Positions 7,180 to 15,263 of a stretch of DNA of 19,516 bases are shown here, piece after piece; the stretch's first letter is position 1; each line of letters starts with the position of its first letter. The DNA is from CAZBWE01 sp964568985 (lineage in GTDB: Bacteria; Planctomycetota; Phycisphaerae; Sedimentisphaerales; Anaerobacaceae). The translations under genes and the position numbers were made by a program. The notes under the pieces were generated by a model. That model had not been told where the DNA came from and ran no database searches. It was given only the letters and a program-made list of their open reading frames with translations. The stretch spans positions 1-19,516 of the forward strand of contig CAZMSP010000028.1 in the NCBI GenBank assembly GCA_964568985.1. The letters run 5' to 3'.

Positions 7180-7237
7180 CGCCTTCGCTGAAGCTACGGC
7201 AGACCTGTCGCGACGTATCTGCGACATGGCGGGCAAG
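7180..7237. repeat. Composite palindromic repeat (CCTTCGCTGAAGCTACGG plus TGTCGC/GCGACA hairpin)
   Basis: CCTTCGCTGAAGCTACGG at 7182-7199 matches CCTTCGCTAATGCTACGG at 16231-16248 at 16 of 18 positions, and both are followed, directly or after an insert, by GGCAAG. In this copy a perfect 6-bp hairpin, TGTCGC (7206-7211) with GCGACA (7221-7226), lies between the core and GGCGGGCAAG. The two copies are 9 kb apart in unrelated intergenic regions, which marks this as a dispersed element. Confidence 0.65.
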
Positions 7238-7271
7238 TGATGCTGGATGCTCGATAGGGGGGATTTTGGCG

Positions 7272-7300
7272 TTGACAAGCCGATGTTGATTGTCAATAAT
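7272..7300 (+). promoter_or_regulatory. Promoter of tRNA-Leu, probably also of the following glycosyltransferase pair
   Basis: A perfect -35 (TTGACA, 7272-7277) and AATAAT (7295-7300) are separated by 17 nt. Transcription would start near 7307, about 10 nt before the mature tRNA. No terminator is visible between the tRNA and the gene at 7442. Confidence 0.75.
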
Positions 7301-7316
7301 CACGAATCGGTTATTG

Positions 7317-7400
7317 GCCGAAGTGGCGGAACTGGCAGACGCGCAGGATTCAAAATCCTGTCCTGGCAACAGGGTGAGGGTTCGACTCCCTCCTTCGGCA
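7317..7400 (+). tRNA. tRNA-Leu (anticodon CAA)
   Basis: This is a class II tRNA of 84 nt. The acceptor stem GCCGAAG (7317-7323) pairs with CTTCGGC (7393-7399) and the discriminator is A7400. The anticodon stem CAGGA/TCCTG encloses TTCAAAA with anticodon CAA at 7351-7353. A long variable arm (TCCTGGCAACAGGGT) follows, then the T-arm GAGGG TTCGACT CCCTC. The 3' CCA is not encoded. It reads UUG codons. The gene for a membrane glycosyltransferase begins 42 nt downstream. Confidence 0.97.
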
Positions 7401-7441
7401 ATTATTTTGTAGCGCGTATGCCGTATCTCGTAAAAATATAA

Positions 7442-9121
7442 ATGGTAAACAATACAATAACGAGGCAGGAAAAAGAGGATTTTCGCAACGGCTGGAAGTC
7501 GGCGATACTGATAGCATTTCTGATAATGTGCATATATCTGTTTATGAGTACGCGCACGACCCTGTGGGACCGCGATGAGCCGCGGTTTACACGGGCTACG
7601 GTGGAGATGATAGAGTCGGGCAATTACCTCGTTCCCACTTTCAACGGACAAATGTGGGCCGACAAGCCAATATTGTTTTACTGGTTTATGTCTGTTGCGA
7701 TTCGGCTGTTTGGGCCAACGGAGTTTGCCTGCCGTTTCTGGGGAGGTGTTGGAACCGCAGTTACGTGCCTGCTTACATTCTTCATCGGGCAACGTCTTTT
7801 AGGGGGAAAATCAGGTTTGTGGGCCATGGTTATTCTGGCCTCAACATTGATGATGATTGGTGTCGGCACAATGGCGACCATAGATGCGATGTTGCTGCCG
7901 TTCATAGTAGCTGTAATGGCGATTTTTGTTCGAACGGCTATTTCCGGAAATCGTATATCGCACATAATTCTCGCAGGCATCGCTCTCGGAGCCGGTATGC
8001 TTGCCAAAGGACCGATGGGCCTACAGCCCCTTGTAGTAATAGCAGTAACCTTGTGGCTTGGCCGTAAAACCGGGCTGGGAGTTAAACGATTTGTCTGGCA
8101 GTTGGGGCCTGCCTTAATCATAGGATGTTTGATATTTCTGGCGTGGGCAATACCGGCCAACAACGCCACGAATGGAGAGTTTTTTCGTGTCTTTATCGGC
8201 AGGCACGTACTCACCCGGGCAATTAAACCGATGGAACAACACGGAGGAAACTTTCTGCTGTATTTACCGTACTATCTGGTTGTTATCATAGGGGGTTTTT
8301 GCCCGTGGACACTGCACCTTCCCGGAGCTATTTCGGCAGTGCTTGGAGGACGGGTGGGGAGGCGAGAAAGTCGAATACTGCTTATCAGCTGGGTTGTCTC
8401 GATATTCATTTTGATGACGCTGGCGGCGACAAAATTACCTCATTACATATTATTTACCTGGCCAGCAATGGCGCTTATGGTTGGAGGGACGATTGTTGCA
8501 GCGCAGCAAGAAGTTTTAACTGAGCGAGACAGAATCTGGCTGCGGCGAGGCGTGTGGTTTTTTGGTCCATTTGCACTTTTGACAGCGCTGGTCTTGATGA
8601 TTGGGCCCTGGTTTGTTAAAATCCCCGGCTTGCGCTGGTCCGGCCTGGCATCTGGTATAGCGATGTTAGTTATGGCAATTATTGCAATCCGTCATCAGCG
8701 GGCCGACAGGCCGCAGGCCAGTGCCGTTATTTTGCTTATCGGTATGTTTGTTTTCGAGATTCCGGTCTTGTTCGGTGTCCTGCCGGCAATAGAGCAGATA
8801 AAAGTAACTCCTTCCATTGCGCAGGCCGTCAAGGCCAAAACCGGCAAAGAAATACCTGTAGCAACGTATAAATTTGGAGAACCAACGCTGAATTTTTATA
8901 TTGGCCGGCAAATTGAGCCGCTTGGCGACAAAGAGGCGGTTATTTCGTGGTCCCGGCAGGCAGGAGAGGGAGTGTTGATAATACCCAAAGATAAACTCGA
9001 TGATATTCAGGAAAGTTATGGAAATTTGCCTTTGGAGGAAATCGCATCGAAAAAAGGATTTAACTACTCAAAAGGCAAAATAGTTGAAGTAATAGCTTTA
9101 ATTCGCAATGCGAGGAAGTAA
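7442..9121 (+). CDS. ArnT/GT39-like integral membrane glycosyltransferase
   Basis: The protein is 559 residues, with an N-terminal membrane segment and then LWDRDEPRF (41-49), the acidic first-loop motif of the GT-C superfamily (PMT/ArnT/GT39 and GT83). The family signature ADKPILFYWFM follows (73-83). Ten or more hydrophobic segments span about residues 20-430. A soluble C-terminal domain (about 455-559) contains YKFGEPTLNFYIGRQI, as in ArnT-like proteins. These enzymes move a sugar from a polyprenyl-phosphate carrier to lipid A or protein on the outer face of the inner membrane; the substrate here cannot be read from sequence. The ATG lies 42 nt after tRNA-Leu and has no clear Shine-Dalgarno sequence. 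Its stop overlaps the next start (TAATG), so the two are translationally coupled. Confidence 0.88.
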   Translation: MVNNTITRQEKEDFRNGWKSAILIAFLIMCIYLFMSTRTTLWDRDEPRFTRATVEMIESGNYLVPTFNGQMWADKPILFYWFMSVAIRLFGPTEFACRFWGGVGTAVTCLLTFFIGQRLLGGKSGLWAMVILASTLMMIGVGTMATIDAMLLPFIVAVMAIFVRTAISGNRISHIILAGIALGAGMLAKGPMGLQPLVVIAVTLWLGRKTGLGVKRFVWQLGPALIIGCLIFLAWAIPANNATNGEFFRVFIGRHVLTRAIKPMEQHGGNFLLYLPYYLVVIIGGFCPWTLHLPGAISAVLGGRVGRRESRILLISWVVSIFILMTLAATKLPHYILFTWPAMALMVGGTIVAAQQEVLTERDRIWLRRGVWFFGPFALLTALVLMIGPWFVKIPGLRWSGLASGIAMLVMAIIAIRHQRADRPQASAVILLIGMFVFEIPVLFGVLPAIEQIKVTPSIAQAVKAKTGKEIPVATYKFGEPTLNFYIGRQIEPLGDKEAVISWSRQAGEGVLIIPKDKLDDIQESYGNLPLEEIASKKGFNYSKGKIVEVIALIRNARK

Positions 9122-9942
9122 TGAAGGAAGAAGAAATACCCCAATCACGTCTGCGCCGGATAAATTTGACGATACTGATTTCTATTGCCGCCCTGAGTGT
9201 GATTGGTTTACTCAGTTTTTTCTTAATTGATGGGCGAGTTTTTTCCTGGCTTTGTAACCATCCCCATCCGTGGATAGGTGGTAACTGGTTGAAAGTAATC
9301 AAGGGATTCGGCAGGGCATGGCTACCAGTTTGGCTGTTTTTTAACTGGATATGTGCCACCAGCCGACAGCGACCGGCCCTGGTTGGGCTGTTGGCCCTTA
9401 TACTGGTTTCCCCAATGGTAACCTCGCTGAAAGTTCTGGTACATAGACCACGGCCAAAGGAAGTCCTGGTTGCTTCTACGCAAGCAGCCGAAGCGAAAGA
9501 CGGTAACAAGAAATGGTGGGCGCACAACCTGTCGTTTCCATCCGGTGACGTGGCGGTCGCATTCGCGGCAGCAACATCTTTGGCGATATTTGTCAGCCGG
9601 CCCTGGATGCTGTTATTCTTCACCATCGCAGGGGTTGTCAGCGTTCTGAGGGTGGCTGTGTTAGCGCATTACCCCTCAGATGTTTGCGGCGGAGCGATAA
9701 TAGGAATTTTTACATCGTGGCTCGCCTTACAAATAATCGTGCGGTGGCTATCCGGATTTAAGTTTAGGCGCGGCCACGCCGCTGCGGGCGCGATTATCGT
9801 GCCAATCGCATTCGGTGTAGTTGAAGGAACTGATAAATTGCTGTTTTGGCTGAAGGCATACGGGGTTCTGGTCGCAATCATTTACCTTGTTAATGCGGGT
9901 ACATGGTCGAAGCGGCTGCGAAGACGCATAGAGGACAGATGA
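9121..9942 (+). CDS. PAP2-family membrane phosphatase with altered PSGD motif
   Basis: The 273-residue, multi-pass protein carries the three PAP2/lipid phosphatase motifs: C1 KVLVHRPRP (K104, R111, P112), C2 FPSGD (140-143) and C3 RVAVLAHYPSD (R177, H183, D187). This family removes phosphates from lipids such as undecaprenyl pyrophosphate, phosphatidylglycerol phosphate or lipid A. The usual C2 is PSGH, whose His acts as general acid; here position 143 is Asp. The C3 nucleophilic His is kept, so activity may persist with altered chemistry. The ATG at 9121 overlaps the glycosyltransferase stop codon by one base and has GAGGAAG just upstream. The pairing suggests it handles the polyprenyl carrier or product of that transferase (inference). 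Confidence 0.87.
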   Translation: MKEEEIPQSRLRRINLTILISIAALSVIGLLSFFLIDGRVFSWLCNHPHPWIGGNWLKVIKGFGRAWLPVWLFFNWICATSRQRPALVGLLALILVSPMVTSLKVLVHRPRPKEVLVASTQAAEAKDGNKKWWAHNLSFPSGDVAVAFAAATSLAIFVSRPWMLLFFTIAGVVSVLRVAVLAHYPSDVCGGAIIGIFTSWLALQIIVRWLSGFKFRRGHAAAGAIIVPIAFGVVEGTDKLLFWLKAYGVLVAIIYLVNAGTWSKRLRRRIEDR

Positions 9943-9954
9943 CGGACGATAGAC

Positions 9955-9984
9955 CCGCCACACAGACGGAGGGGTAAGTGGCGG
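9955..9984. terminator. Weak hairpin between convergent PAP2 and iscS genes
   Basis: CCGCCAC (9955-9961) pairs with GTGGCGG (9978-9984) around a 16-nt loop. A second small stem, TTCGCA (9991-9996) with TGCGAA (10007-10012), follows. Neither has a good T tail. This 73-bp gap is the only space between two convergent gene rows, so they could stop RNA polymerase weakly in both directions. Confidence 0.35.
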
Positions 9985-10015
9985 ACAAGTTTCGCAGGAA
10001 GGACGTTGCGAAGAA

Positions 10016-11173
10016 CTACTTTGCTACGAAGGGTGAAAGTTCTCGGAGACGGTTGATGATTGGCGGCAACTTTTCGATGGTGAAGTCCACTTCCTGCTCG
10101 GTGTTGTATCTCGATAAGCTGAAACGAATCGAGCCGTGAGCAGCAGTGAAAGGTACACCCATTGCACGCAAGACGTGGCTCGGCTCTAATGAGCCGGAAG
10201 TGCAGGCAGAACCGCTGGAGGCACAGATGCCGAATTTGTCCAGCATCAGCAAAATCGCCTCGCCCTCGATAAACTCGAAACTTATATTAGTAGTATTTGG
10301 CAGACGATTTTCGTTATCACCATTTAGATGGGAATCGGGACACTTTTCCAAAATGGTGTTTTCAAGTTTGTCCCGCAGGTATTTGACTTTGTTATTTTCC
10401 TCCTCTAAATTCTGTCCGACTAATTCGCATGCCTTTCCAAGGCCAACGATGCCGGGGACATTTTCGGTACCGGCCCTTCGGCCTGCTTCCTGATGGCCGC
10501 CCTGCATAAAGGGTGCCAGACGCGTTCCCTTTTTGACGTAAAGCACCCCAATGCCTTTCGGTCCGTGCAGTTTATGGCCTGAGAGACTGAGTAAATCGAT
10601 ATTACTTTTCGACAGATTCAAGGGAATTTTGCCGACGGCCTGTACCGCATCGGTATGAAATACCACGTCCTTATCGGTTACCATTTCAACGATTTTGTCG
10701 ATTGGGAAAATTACGCCCGTTTCATTATTAGCGTACATTATCGAAACAATAGCGGTGTCATCATCGAGGTGCTCTTCAAGCTCGGCTAAATCGAGCCGGC
10801 CGGGTTTGTTGACGGACAATTCGACAACCGTGTAGCCGTGATTTTCCAAGTCGCGACAGACCGAAAGCACAGCAGGATGCTCAACGCGGGTGGTTATGAC
10901 TTTGCGTCTATCCGGATAGGCAGCAAGTGTGCCTTTTATTGCGGCATTGTCAGATTCGGTGCCGCAACTTGTAAAGATAATCTCTGCTGGTTCGCAACCA
11001 AGCAGGGCAGCAACCTGCTCACGGGCTTTGCGGATTCTGTGAGAGATTTGTCCGCCGAAGGTGTGCATACTGGAAGGATTGCCGTAAAGCTTGCAAAACA
11101 ACGGATTCATCTCGTCCAAGACTTCTTCGGCAACCTTCGTAGTGGCATTATTGTCAAAATATATGGTGTTCAT
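10016..11173 (-). CDS. iscS: Cysteine desulfurase (NifS/IscS class)
   Basis: This PLP enzyme takes sulfur from cysteine, releasing alanine, and passes it as a persulfide to the scaffold protein. I start it at the ATG at 11173 (MNTIYFDNNATTK), the family's usual N-terminus, giving 385 residues; the frame is open further upstream but there it overlaps nifU. Key residues are the PLP lysine K201 in SLSGHKLHGPKG, H99 in RVEHPAV, and the catalytic C324 in CASSGSACTSGSLEPSHVL, a loop typical of the class I (IscS/NifS) type. The start follows the nifU stop by a single base (TAATATG), so translation is very likely coupled. It is the last gene of the sulfur operon. Confidence 0.95.
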   Translation of the reverse strand: MNTIYFDNNATTKVAEEVLDEMNPLFCKLYGNPSSMHTFGGQISHRIRKAREQVAALLGCEPAEIIFTSCGTESDNAAIKGTLAAYPDRRKVITTRVEHPAVLSVCRDLENHGYTVVELSVNKPGRLDLAELEEHLDDDTAIVSIMYANNETGVIFPIDKIVEMVTDKDVVFHTDAVQAVGKIPLNLSKSNIDLLSLSGHKLHGPKGIGVLYVKKGTRLAPFMQGGHQEAGRRAGTENVPGIVGLGKACELVGQNLEEENNKVKYLRDKLENTILEKCPDSHLNGDNENRLPNTTNISFEFIEGEAILLMLDKFGICASSGSACTSGSLEPSHVLRAMGVPFTAAHGSIRFSLSRYNTEQEVDFTIEKLPPIINRLRELSPFVAK

Positions 11174-11174
11174 A

Positions 11175-12056
11175 TTATTCTCTGTGATTATGGGGCTGGT
11201 TAGCCGAATCTTTGTCTTCTTCGACGAAAAGGTCTTTGGAGACAAACTCCCTTAGCTTTGCTTCGACGACGTCCTTCATTGTAAACTCTGTCAGCCGACA
11301 TTGAGCGCACATACCTCGAAAGGCAACAATAACCTTGTTACCTTCAACATCTATCAGCTCGATATTGCCGCCATGAGCGCGAAGGGCAGGGCGAATCTGC
11401 TCATTGATTGTCTGCTGAATCAACTGAATCTTTTGAATGTTTTTGAGCCTGCCACCTATGCGAGGTGCAGGTGGAGTTATTTCCTTAATTTTATCACCAT
11501 GGATTTTTTCAATTAGCTTTTCAATCTCGCCCTGGCAGCCGCCACAGCCACCGCCTGCTTTGCAGTAATTTGTTACCTGCTCCACCGTTGTCAGATTGTT
11601 TTCTCGTACAACGCGTTCTATTTCCTTATCGGTTACGCCGAAACAGGTGCAGACGATGTTGCCCTGGAGCTCGTGCTTTTTCTTTCCGCCTGTTCGGTGA
11701 TTTTCAATTGCGGCTTCGAGGGCTTCTCTTCCCATAACTGAACAGTGCATTTTCTGCTCAGGAAGACCGCCGAGATAATCGGCAATATCCTTGTTGGTTA
11801 TTTTGGCAGCCTCTTGTAGTGTCAAACCCTTTATCATCTCAGTCAGAACCGATGATGTTGCGATTGCACTGGCACAGCCGAAGGTCTTGAACTTTGCATC
11901 GACGATTTTGCCGTTTTTATCGAGCTTGAAGGTGAGCTTCAAGGCATCGCCACAAGCAAGTGAACCAACCTCGCCGATACCATCGGCATCTTCAATCTCG
12001 CCGACGTTTCGCGGATTGAAAAAATGGTCTTTAACCTTGTCTGTATAATCCCACAT
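11175..12056 (-). CDS. nifU: Fe-S scaffold protein NifU, full three-domain form
   Basis: NifU builds Fe-S clusters from iron and the sulfur supplied by NifS/IscS, then hands them to client proteins. The 293-residue protein has an IscU-like scaffold domain (1-122) with C35, D37, C61 and C105. A central BFD-type [2Fe-2S] domain (132-185) has C136/C138 and C171/C174. A C-terminal NFU domain (about 207-275) carries the CxxC pair C250/C253 in GMCAQC. The full three-domain form was first known from nitrogen fixers but also serves as the general scaffold in some other bacteria; no nif genes are seen here, so a housekeeping role is likely. Its ribosome binding site (AGAGG) lies in the last codons of metY, and it is followed by iscS one base later. 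Confidence 0.95.
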   Translation of the reverse strand: MWDYTDKVKDHFFNPRNVGEIEDADGIGEVGSLACGDALKLTFKLDKNGKIVDAKFKTFGCASAIATSSVLTEMIKGLTLQEAAKITNKDIADYLGGLPEQKMHCSVMGREALEAAIENHRTGGKKKHELQGNIVCTCFGVTDKEIERVVRENNLTTVEQVTNYCKAGGGCGGCQGEIEKLIEKIHGDKIKEITPPAPRIGGRLKNIQKIQLIQQTINEQIRPALRAHGGNIELIDVEGNKVIVAFRGMCAQCRLTEFTMKDVVEAKLREFVSKDLFVEEDKDSANQPHNHRE

Positions 12057-12061
12057 AGTTT

Positions 12062-13351
12062 TTACCTCTGACTTACTCTCAAGGCATTTTCGAAGTCGGC
12101 TATTATATCATCGATGTGCTCGGTTCCAACGGAAACACGAATATAATCATTCGTTACGCCTGCCGCAAGCTGTTCTTTTTCGGTCAACTGCTGATGTGTC
12201 GTACTGGCTGGGTGAATTACCAAAGTCTTGCTGTCACCGATATTTGCGAGGTGACTGGCTAATTTGACACTATTTATAAACTTGATACCTGCCTGTCTGC
12301 CGCCTTTGATACCGAAGCCGAGGATTGCACCCTGGCCGTTTGGCAAATACTTTTTGGCCAGCTCATAATCAGGGTGGGATTGAAGGCCGGGATGATTGAC
12401 CCAGCTAACCTCCGGTCTGTTCTGGAGCCATTGTGCGAGCTTGAGAGCATTTTCACTATGGCGAGGCATACGCAAGTGTAGTGTCTCGATACCCTGCAAA
12501 AACAGAAAAGCGTTAAACGGCGACATACAGGAGCCCATATCGCGCAAAAACTGCGTCCTTGCCTTGATGATATATGCCAACTCACCGAAGGACTCGACAT
12601 ATTTGATGCCATGATAACTTGGGTCCGGCTCGGTCAATTCAGGATACCTGCCATTAGTCCAGTCGAATTTGCCGGAGTCAACGATAACACCGCCAATGCT
12701 CGTGCCGTGGCCGCCAATGAACTTCGTACAGCTATGAACCACAATATCAATGCCGTATTCTATCGGTCTGAATAGTATGGGCGTCGCAACGGTATTGTCA
12801 CAAATAACCGGCATACCATTATCGTGAGCAATCTTAGCTATTTCTTCATACTGTAAAATATCATTCTTGGGGTTACCAATAGTCTCGATATAAATCAGGC
12901 GGGTGTTATCTTTAATAGCGGCAGCGAAATTCTCGGGCTTTTTCGGGTCAACAAAGGTTACCTCGATACCCAGCTTGGCAAAAGTCTGGCTGAATAAAGT
13001 TACTGTCCCGCCGTAAAGCGAGCTTGAAGAAACAATGTGCCCGCCGGCACCACAAATGTTAAAGATACTCACATAGATAGCTGATTGTCCTGAGCTCAAT
13101 GCCAGGCCGCCAACACCACCTTCCAGAGCAGCCAACCGTTTTTCGAGCACATCTGTCGTCGGATTCATCAATCGCGTGTAAATGTTGCCAAGTTCTTTCA
13201 GGGCGAATAAATTTGCTGCGTGCTCAGTGTCTTTGAAACAATAACTGGTCGTTTGATAAATCGGCACAGCCCTGCTTAGTGTATCGGAATCCGGCTGCTG
13301 ACCTGCATGCAAGGCCAGTGTCTCCAAATGATATTTAATATTTTCATTCAT
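12062..13351 (-). CDS. metY: O-acetylhomoserine sulfhydrylase (homocysteine synthase)
   Basis: This PLP enzyme makes homocysteine directly from O-acetylhomoserine and sulfide. The 429-residue protein starts LALHAGQQPDSDTLSRAVPI and has YTRLMNPTTDVLEKRLAALEGG, the cofactor-ring region SSSSLYGGT, the aspartate in VICDNTVATP and the PLP lysine in VVHSCTKFIGGHGTSIGG. These features and the length favour MetY over the shorter cystathionine gamma-synthase and gamma-lyase relatives. The preceding gene encodes MetX, which makes its O-acetyl substrate, and this strengthens the assignment. The ATG at 13351 lies 3 nt after the metX-metW stop, with AGGGA overlapping that stop. The route is therefore direct sulfhydrylation rather than transsulfuration. 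Confidence 0.94.
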   Translation of the reverse strand: MNENIKYHLETLALHAGQQPDSDTLSRAVPIYQTTSYCFKDTEHAANLFALKELGNIYTRLMNPTTDVLEKRLAALEGGVGGLALSSGQSAIYVSIFNICGAGGHIVSSSSLYGGTVTLFSQTFAKLGIEVTFVDPKKPENFAAAIKDNTRLIYIETIGNPKNDILQYEEIAKIAHDNGMPVICDNTVATPILFRPIEYGIDIVVHSCTKFIGGHGTSIGGVIVDSGKFDWTNGRYPELTEPDPSYHGIKYVESFGELAYIIKARTQFLRDMGSCMSPFNAFLFLQGIETLHLRMPRHSENALKLAQWLQNRPEVSWVNHPGLQSHPDYELAKKYLPNGQGAILGFGIKGGRQAGIKFINSVKLASHLANIGDSKTLVIHPASTTHQQLTEKEQLAAGVTNDYIRVSVGTEHIDDIIADFENALRVSQR

Positions 13352-13354
13352 AGC

Positions 13355-15256
13355 TCATTCCCTGCTCGTTACGTAAATTACCTGCTCGGCGAAAAGATTG
13401 GGCGCAAATCTTACCGGGCTAAGACGTGTTTTAACTAACGGAATCTTTCTTTCCACTTTAATCCCCAGCTTTTCGCAGAATTTATTGAAATCCTTTAATG
13501 ACAAACAATGTATATTAGGCGTATTGTGCCAGTCAAAAGGCAGTTGCTTAGTTACAGGGGCGATGCCTGCGAAAAATAACTGTGCTCTGCACCGCCAGTG
13601 AGCAAAGTTTGGGAAACTGACAATCACTTTTTTGCCTACCCTCAGCAACTCAGTGAGGACCTTCTCAGGATTTTTTAATGTCTGCACCGTTTGTGACAGA
13701 ATCACATAGTCGAAGCTATTGTCAGAGTAAAACCCGAGCCCATCTTCGATATCCTGCTGGATAACCGGCAGCCGTCGGCAAATACAATCCAGCACAAGCT
13801 CCTGGTCAAGCTCGATACCCGTACCCTTTATGTTTTTGTCACGCACAAGATTCACCAGCAGCCGGCCGTCACCGCAGCCGACGTCAAGCACGGAGCTGTT
13901 CGGCTCAATTAGAGATTCTATCAGCTCATAATCTACACGCGCTCTGTGCGCCTGCTCAAATTTGCCGAGCTGCCGCATACTTCGTGCATAACATGAGCAT
14001 GGCTGCTGGTCTGCCTCCGGCTTATAGGTTGCCTGTAAAAAGCAGCAAATGAATCTGCCGAGAATTTGCGGCTCTAATAAAAACGCATCGTGGCCATACG
14101 GTGAGGCGATATCACAGTAGCTGACGTCCTTGTTAGCAGCAGCAAGGGCATCGACCATCGCCTTGGATTGTGCGGGCGTAAAGAGCCAGTCGCTTGCGAA
14201 ACTAATCACCAGAAATCTGCATTTGACATTGGCAAAGGCCTCGTTTAGAGAGCCGTAGTCTTTTATCAGGTCAAAATAGTCCGCCGCTTTTGTTATGTAA
14301 AGATAACTATTGGCGTCAAATCTTTCGACGAATCTTTGGCCTTGATGGTCGAGGTATGTCTCAACGGTAAACTCAGAGTTGAAATCGTAACTATAGCTTC
14401 CGGCCTTCGCAGCCGCTTCGGCGGAGTATGCTTTGGCACTTCGTAACTGCCGGCCGAATTTCCTGCGCATACCCTGCTCCGACAGATAAGTTATGTGCCC
14501 AATCATCCGGGCGATGCTCAGGCCTCTGTCAGGTCTTTTATCATCGCTATACTGTCCACCGGTAAAATTCGGGTCCGCCAGTATTGCGTTTCGGCCTACC
14601 GTGTCAAAAGCAATCGACTGAGCTCCAAGATGCGTGGTAGCGGCGATTGGTATCGCGGCTTTAACAAAGTCAGGATACTGAATTGCCCACTGCAAGACCT
14701 GCATACCGCCAATCGAGCCACCAATAACAGCCAAAAGCTGCTTTATCCCAAGCTTATCCATCAATAACTTCTGAACTTTAACCATGTCGCCAACGGTTAT
14801 AATGGGAAAGTCCAGGCCATACGGCCTGCCTGTGGCAGGATTGGTTGAACCTGGTCCCGTGGTACCGCTGCAGCCGCCTAAAAAGTTTGAGCAAATAACG
14901 AAATACTTATTTGTGTCGATACCCTTGCCCGGCCCAACCATAACGTCCCACCAACCCGGTTTTTTATCATCAGGACTATTCAGGCCGGCGACGTGAGCAT
15001 TGCCGCTGAGAGCGTGACAAATCAAAATAACATTATCAGAAGCTTCGTTGAGCTTACCGTACGTCTCATAGGCCACGTCAACAGGAGCCAATCTCTTACC
15101 ACAGGCCAGCTCTAACGGCGCATCCTGTTCGATGACTCGTATAATCTGAGTCTGCACAACACCAACCCCGTTAGAAATCTCACCTTTTTTGCCGGCAGAT
15201 TCCGGCCCTGTAGAATCTCTAACGGGGCCAACCGAATTTTCTCTAATATCCGCCAT
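13355..15256 (-). CDS. metX: Fused homoserine O-acetyltransferase (MetX) and MetW methyltransferase-like protein
   Basis: One uninterrupted 633-residue frame holds two proteins that are usually separate. Residues about 31-410 are MetX, an alpha/beta hydrolase that acetylates homoserine with acetyl-CoA: HALSGNAH, nucleophile S181 in GGSIGGMQ, D356 in ASDWLFTP and H389 in YGHDAFLLE. Residues about 430-633 are MetW: SAM-binding motif VLDVGCGDG (456-464), LSQTVQTLKNPEKVL, VSFPNFAHWRCR and DWHNTPNIH. The metW gene commonly lies beside metX in proteobacteria and has been linked to MetX function. Residues about 10-31 are encoded by a palindromic repeat and lie outside the MetX core. The only ATG that reaches the conserved start is at 15256, with a weak AAGAG before it. 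nadA ends 18 bp upstream and metY follows after 3 nt. Substrate preference (acetyl or succinyl) is inferred from the metY neighbour. Confidence 0.93.
   Translation of the reverse strand: MADIRENSVGPVRDSTGPESAGKKGEISNGVGVVQTQIIRVIEQDAPLELACGKRLAPVDVAYETYGKLNEASDNVILICHALSGNAHVAGLNSPDDKKPGWWDVMVGPGKGIDTNKYFVICSNFLGGCSGTTGPGSTNPATGRPYGLDFPIITVGDMVKVQKLLMDKLGIKQLLAVIGGSIGGMQVLQWAIQYPDFVKAAIPIAATTHLGAQSIAFDTVGRNAILADPNFTGGQYSDDKRPDRGLSIARMIGHITYLSEQGMRRKFGRQLRSAKAYSAEAAAKAGSYSYDFNSEFTVETYLDHQGQRFVERFDANSYLYITKAADYFDLIKDYGSLNEAFANVKCRFLVISFASDWLFTPAQSKAMVDALAAANKDVSYCDIASPYGHDAFLLEPQILGRFICCFLQATYKPEADQQPCSCYARSMRQLGKFEQAHRARVDYELIESLIEPNSSVLDVGCGDGRLLVNLVRDKNIKGTGIELDQELVLDCICRRLPVIQQDIEDGLGFYSDNSFDYVILSQTVQTLKNPEKVLTELLRVGKKVIVSFPNFAHWRCRAQLFFAGIAPVTKQLPFDWHNTPNIHCLSLKDFNKFCEKLGIKVERKIPLVKTRLSPVRFAPNLFAEQVIYVTSRE
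15164..15229. repeat. 66-bp palindromic element inserted in frame in metX
   Basis: Read on the minus strand, the element begins with GGCCCCGTTAGAGATT and ends with AGATTTCTAACGGGGTT. The arms pair over 13 positions (CCCCGTTAGAGAT with ATTTCTAACGGGG, one G-U) and enclose a small CCGG-AATCTG-CCGG dyad. It stays open in the metX frame and encodes residues about 10-31, absent from ordinary MetX. A half-copy sits 35 bp upstream at 15264-15284. Confidence 0.75.
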
Positions 15257-15263
15257 TGCTCTT

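Larger units (their letters stand above)
6775..7316. other. Gene-free, repeat-rich stretch between the DUF11 gene and tRNA-Leu
   Basis: I see no credible protein gene here. The left part (6775-6902) holds the leader and promoter of the DUF11 gene, including a small hairpin in the leader (CTTATGCA at 6816-6823 with TGCATTAAG at 6832-6840). Next comes an AT-rich part with an A6-GGGCC-T7 dyad near 6905-6922. From 7030 on there are degenerate short repeats (TATCA-, ATCAGG-, TTAGTTGATTGG- and GGTGAGTT-type words), the CCCTTCGACAAACTCAGGG hairpin and the CCTTCGCT...GCTACGG palindrome. The tRNA-Leu promoter is at 7272-7300. Confidence 0.75.

Noticed and set aside
7139..7792. Minus-strand open frame of 217 codons across tRNA-Leu
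   Set aside because: It runs through a complete tRNA gene, repeat DNA and the start of the glycosyltransferase gene, and its translation has no family features.
9060..9626. Minus-strand open frame of 188 codons
   Set aside because: It is antisense to the PAP2 gene, whose catalytic motifs are on the plus strand.
11174..11245. Longer IscS start at 11245
   Set aside because: The extra residues overlap nifU; MNTIYFDNNATTK at 11173 is the usual family start.
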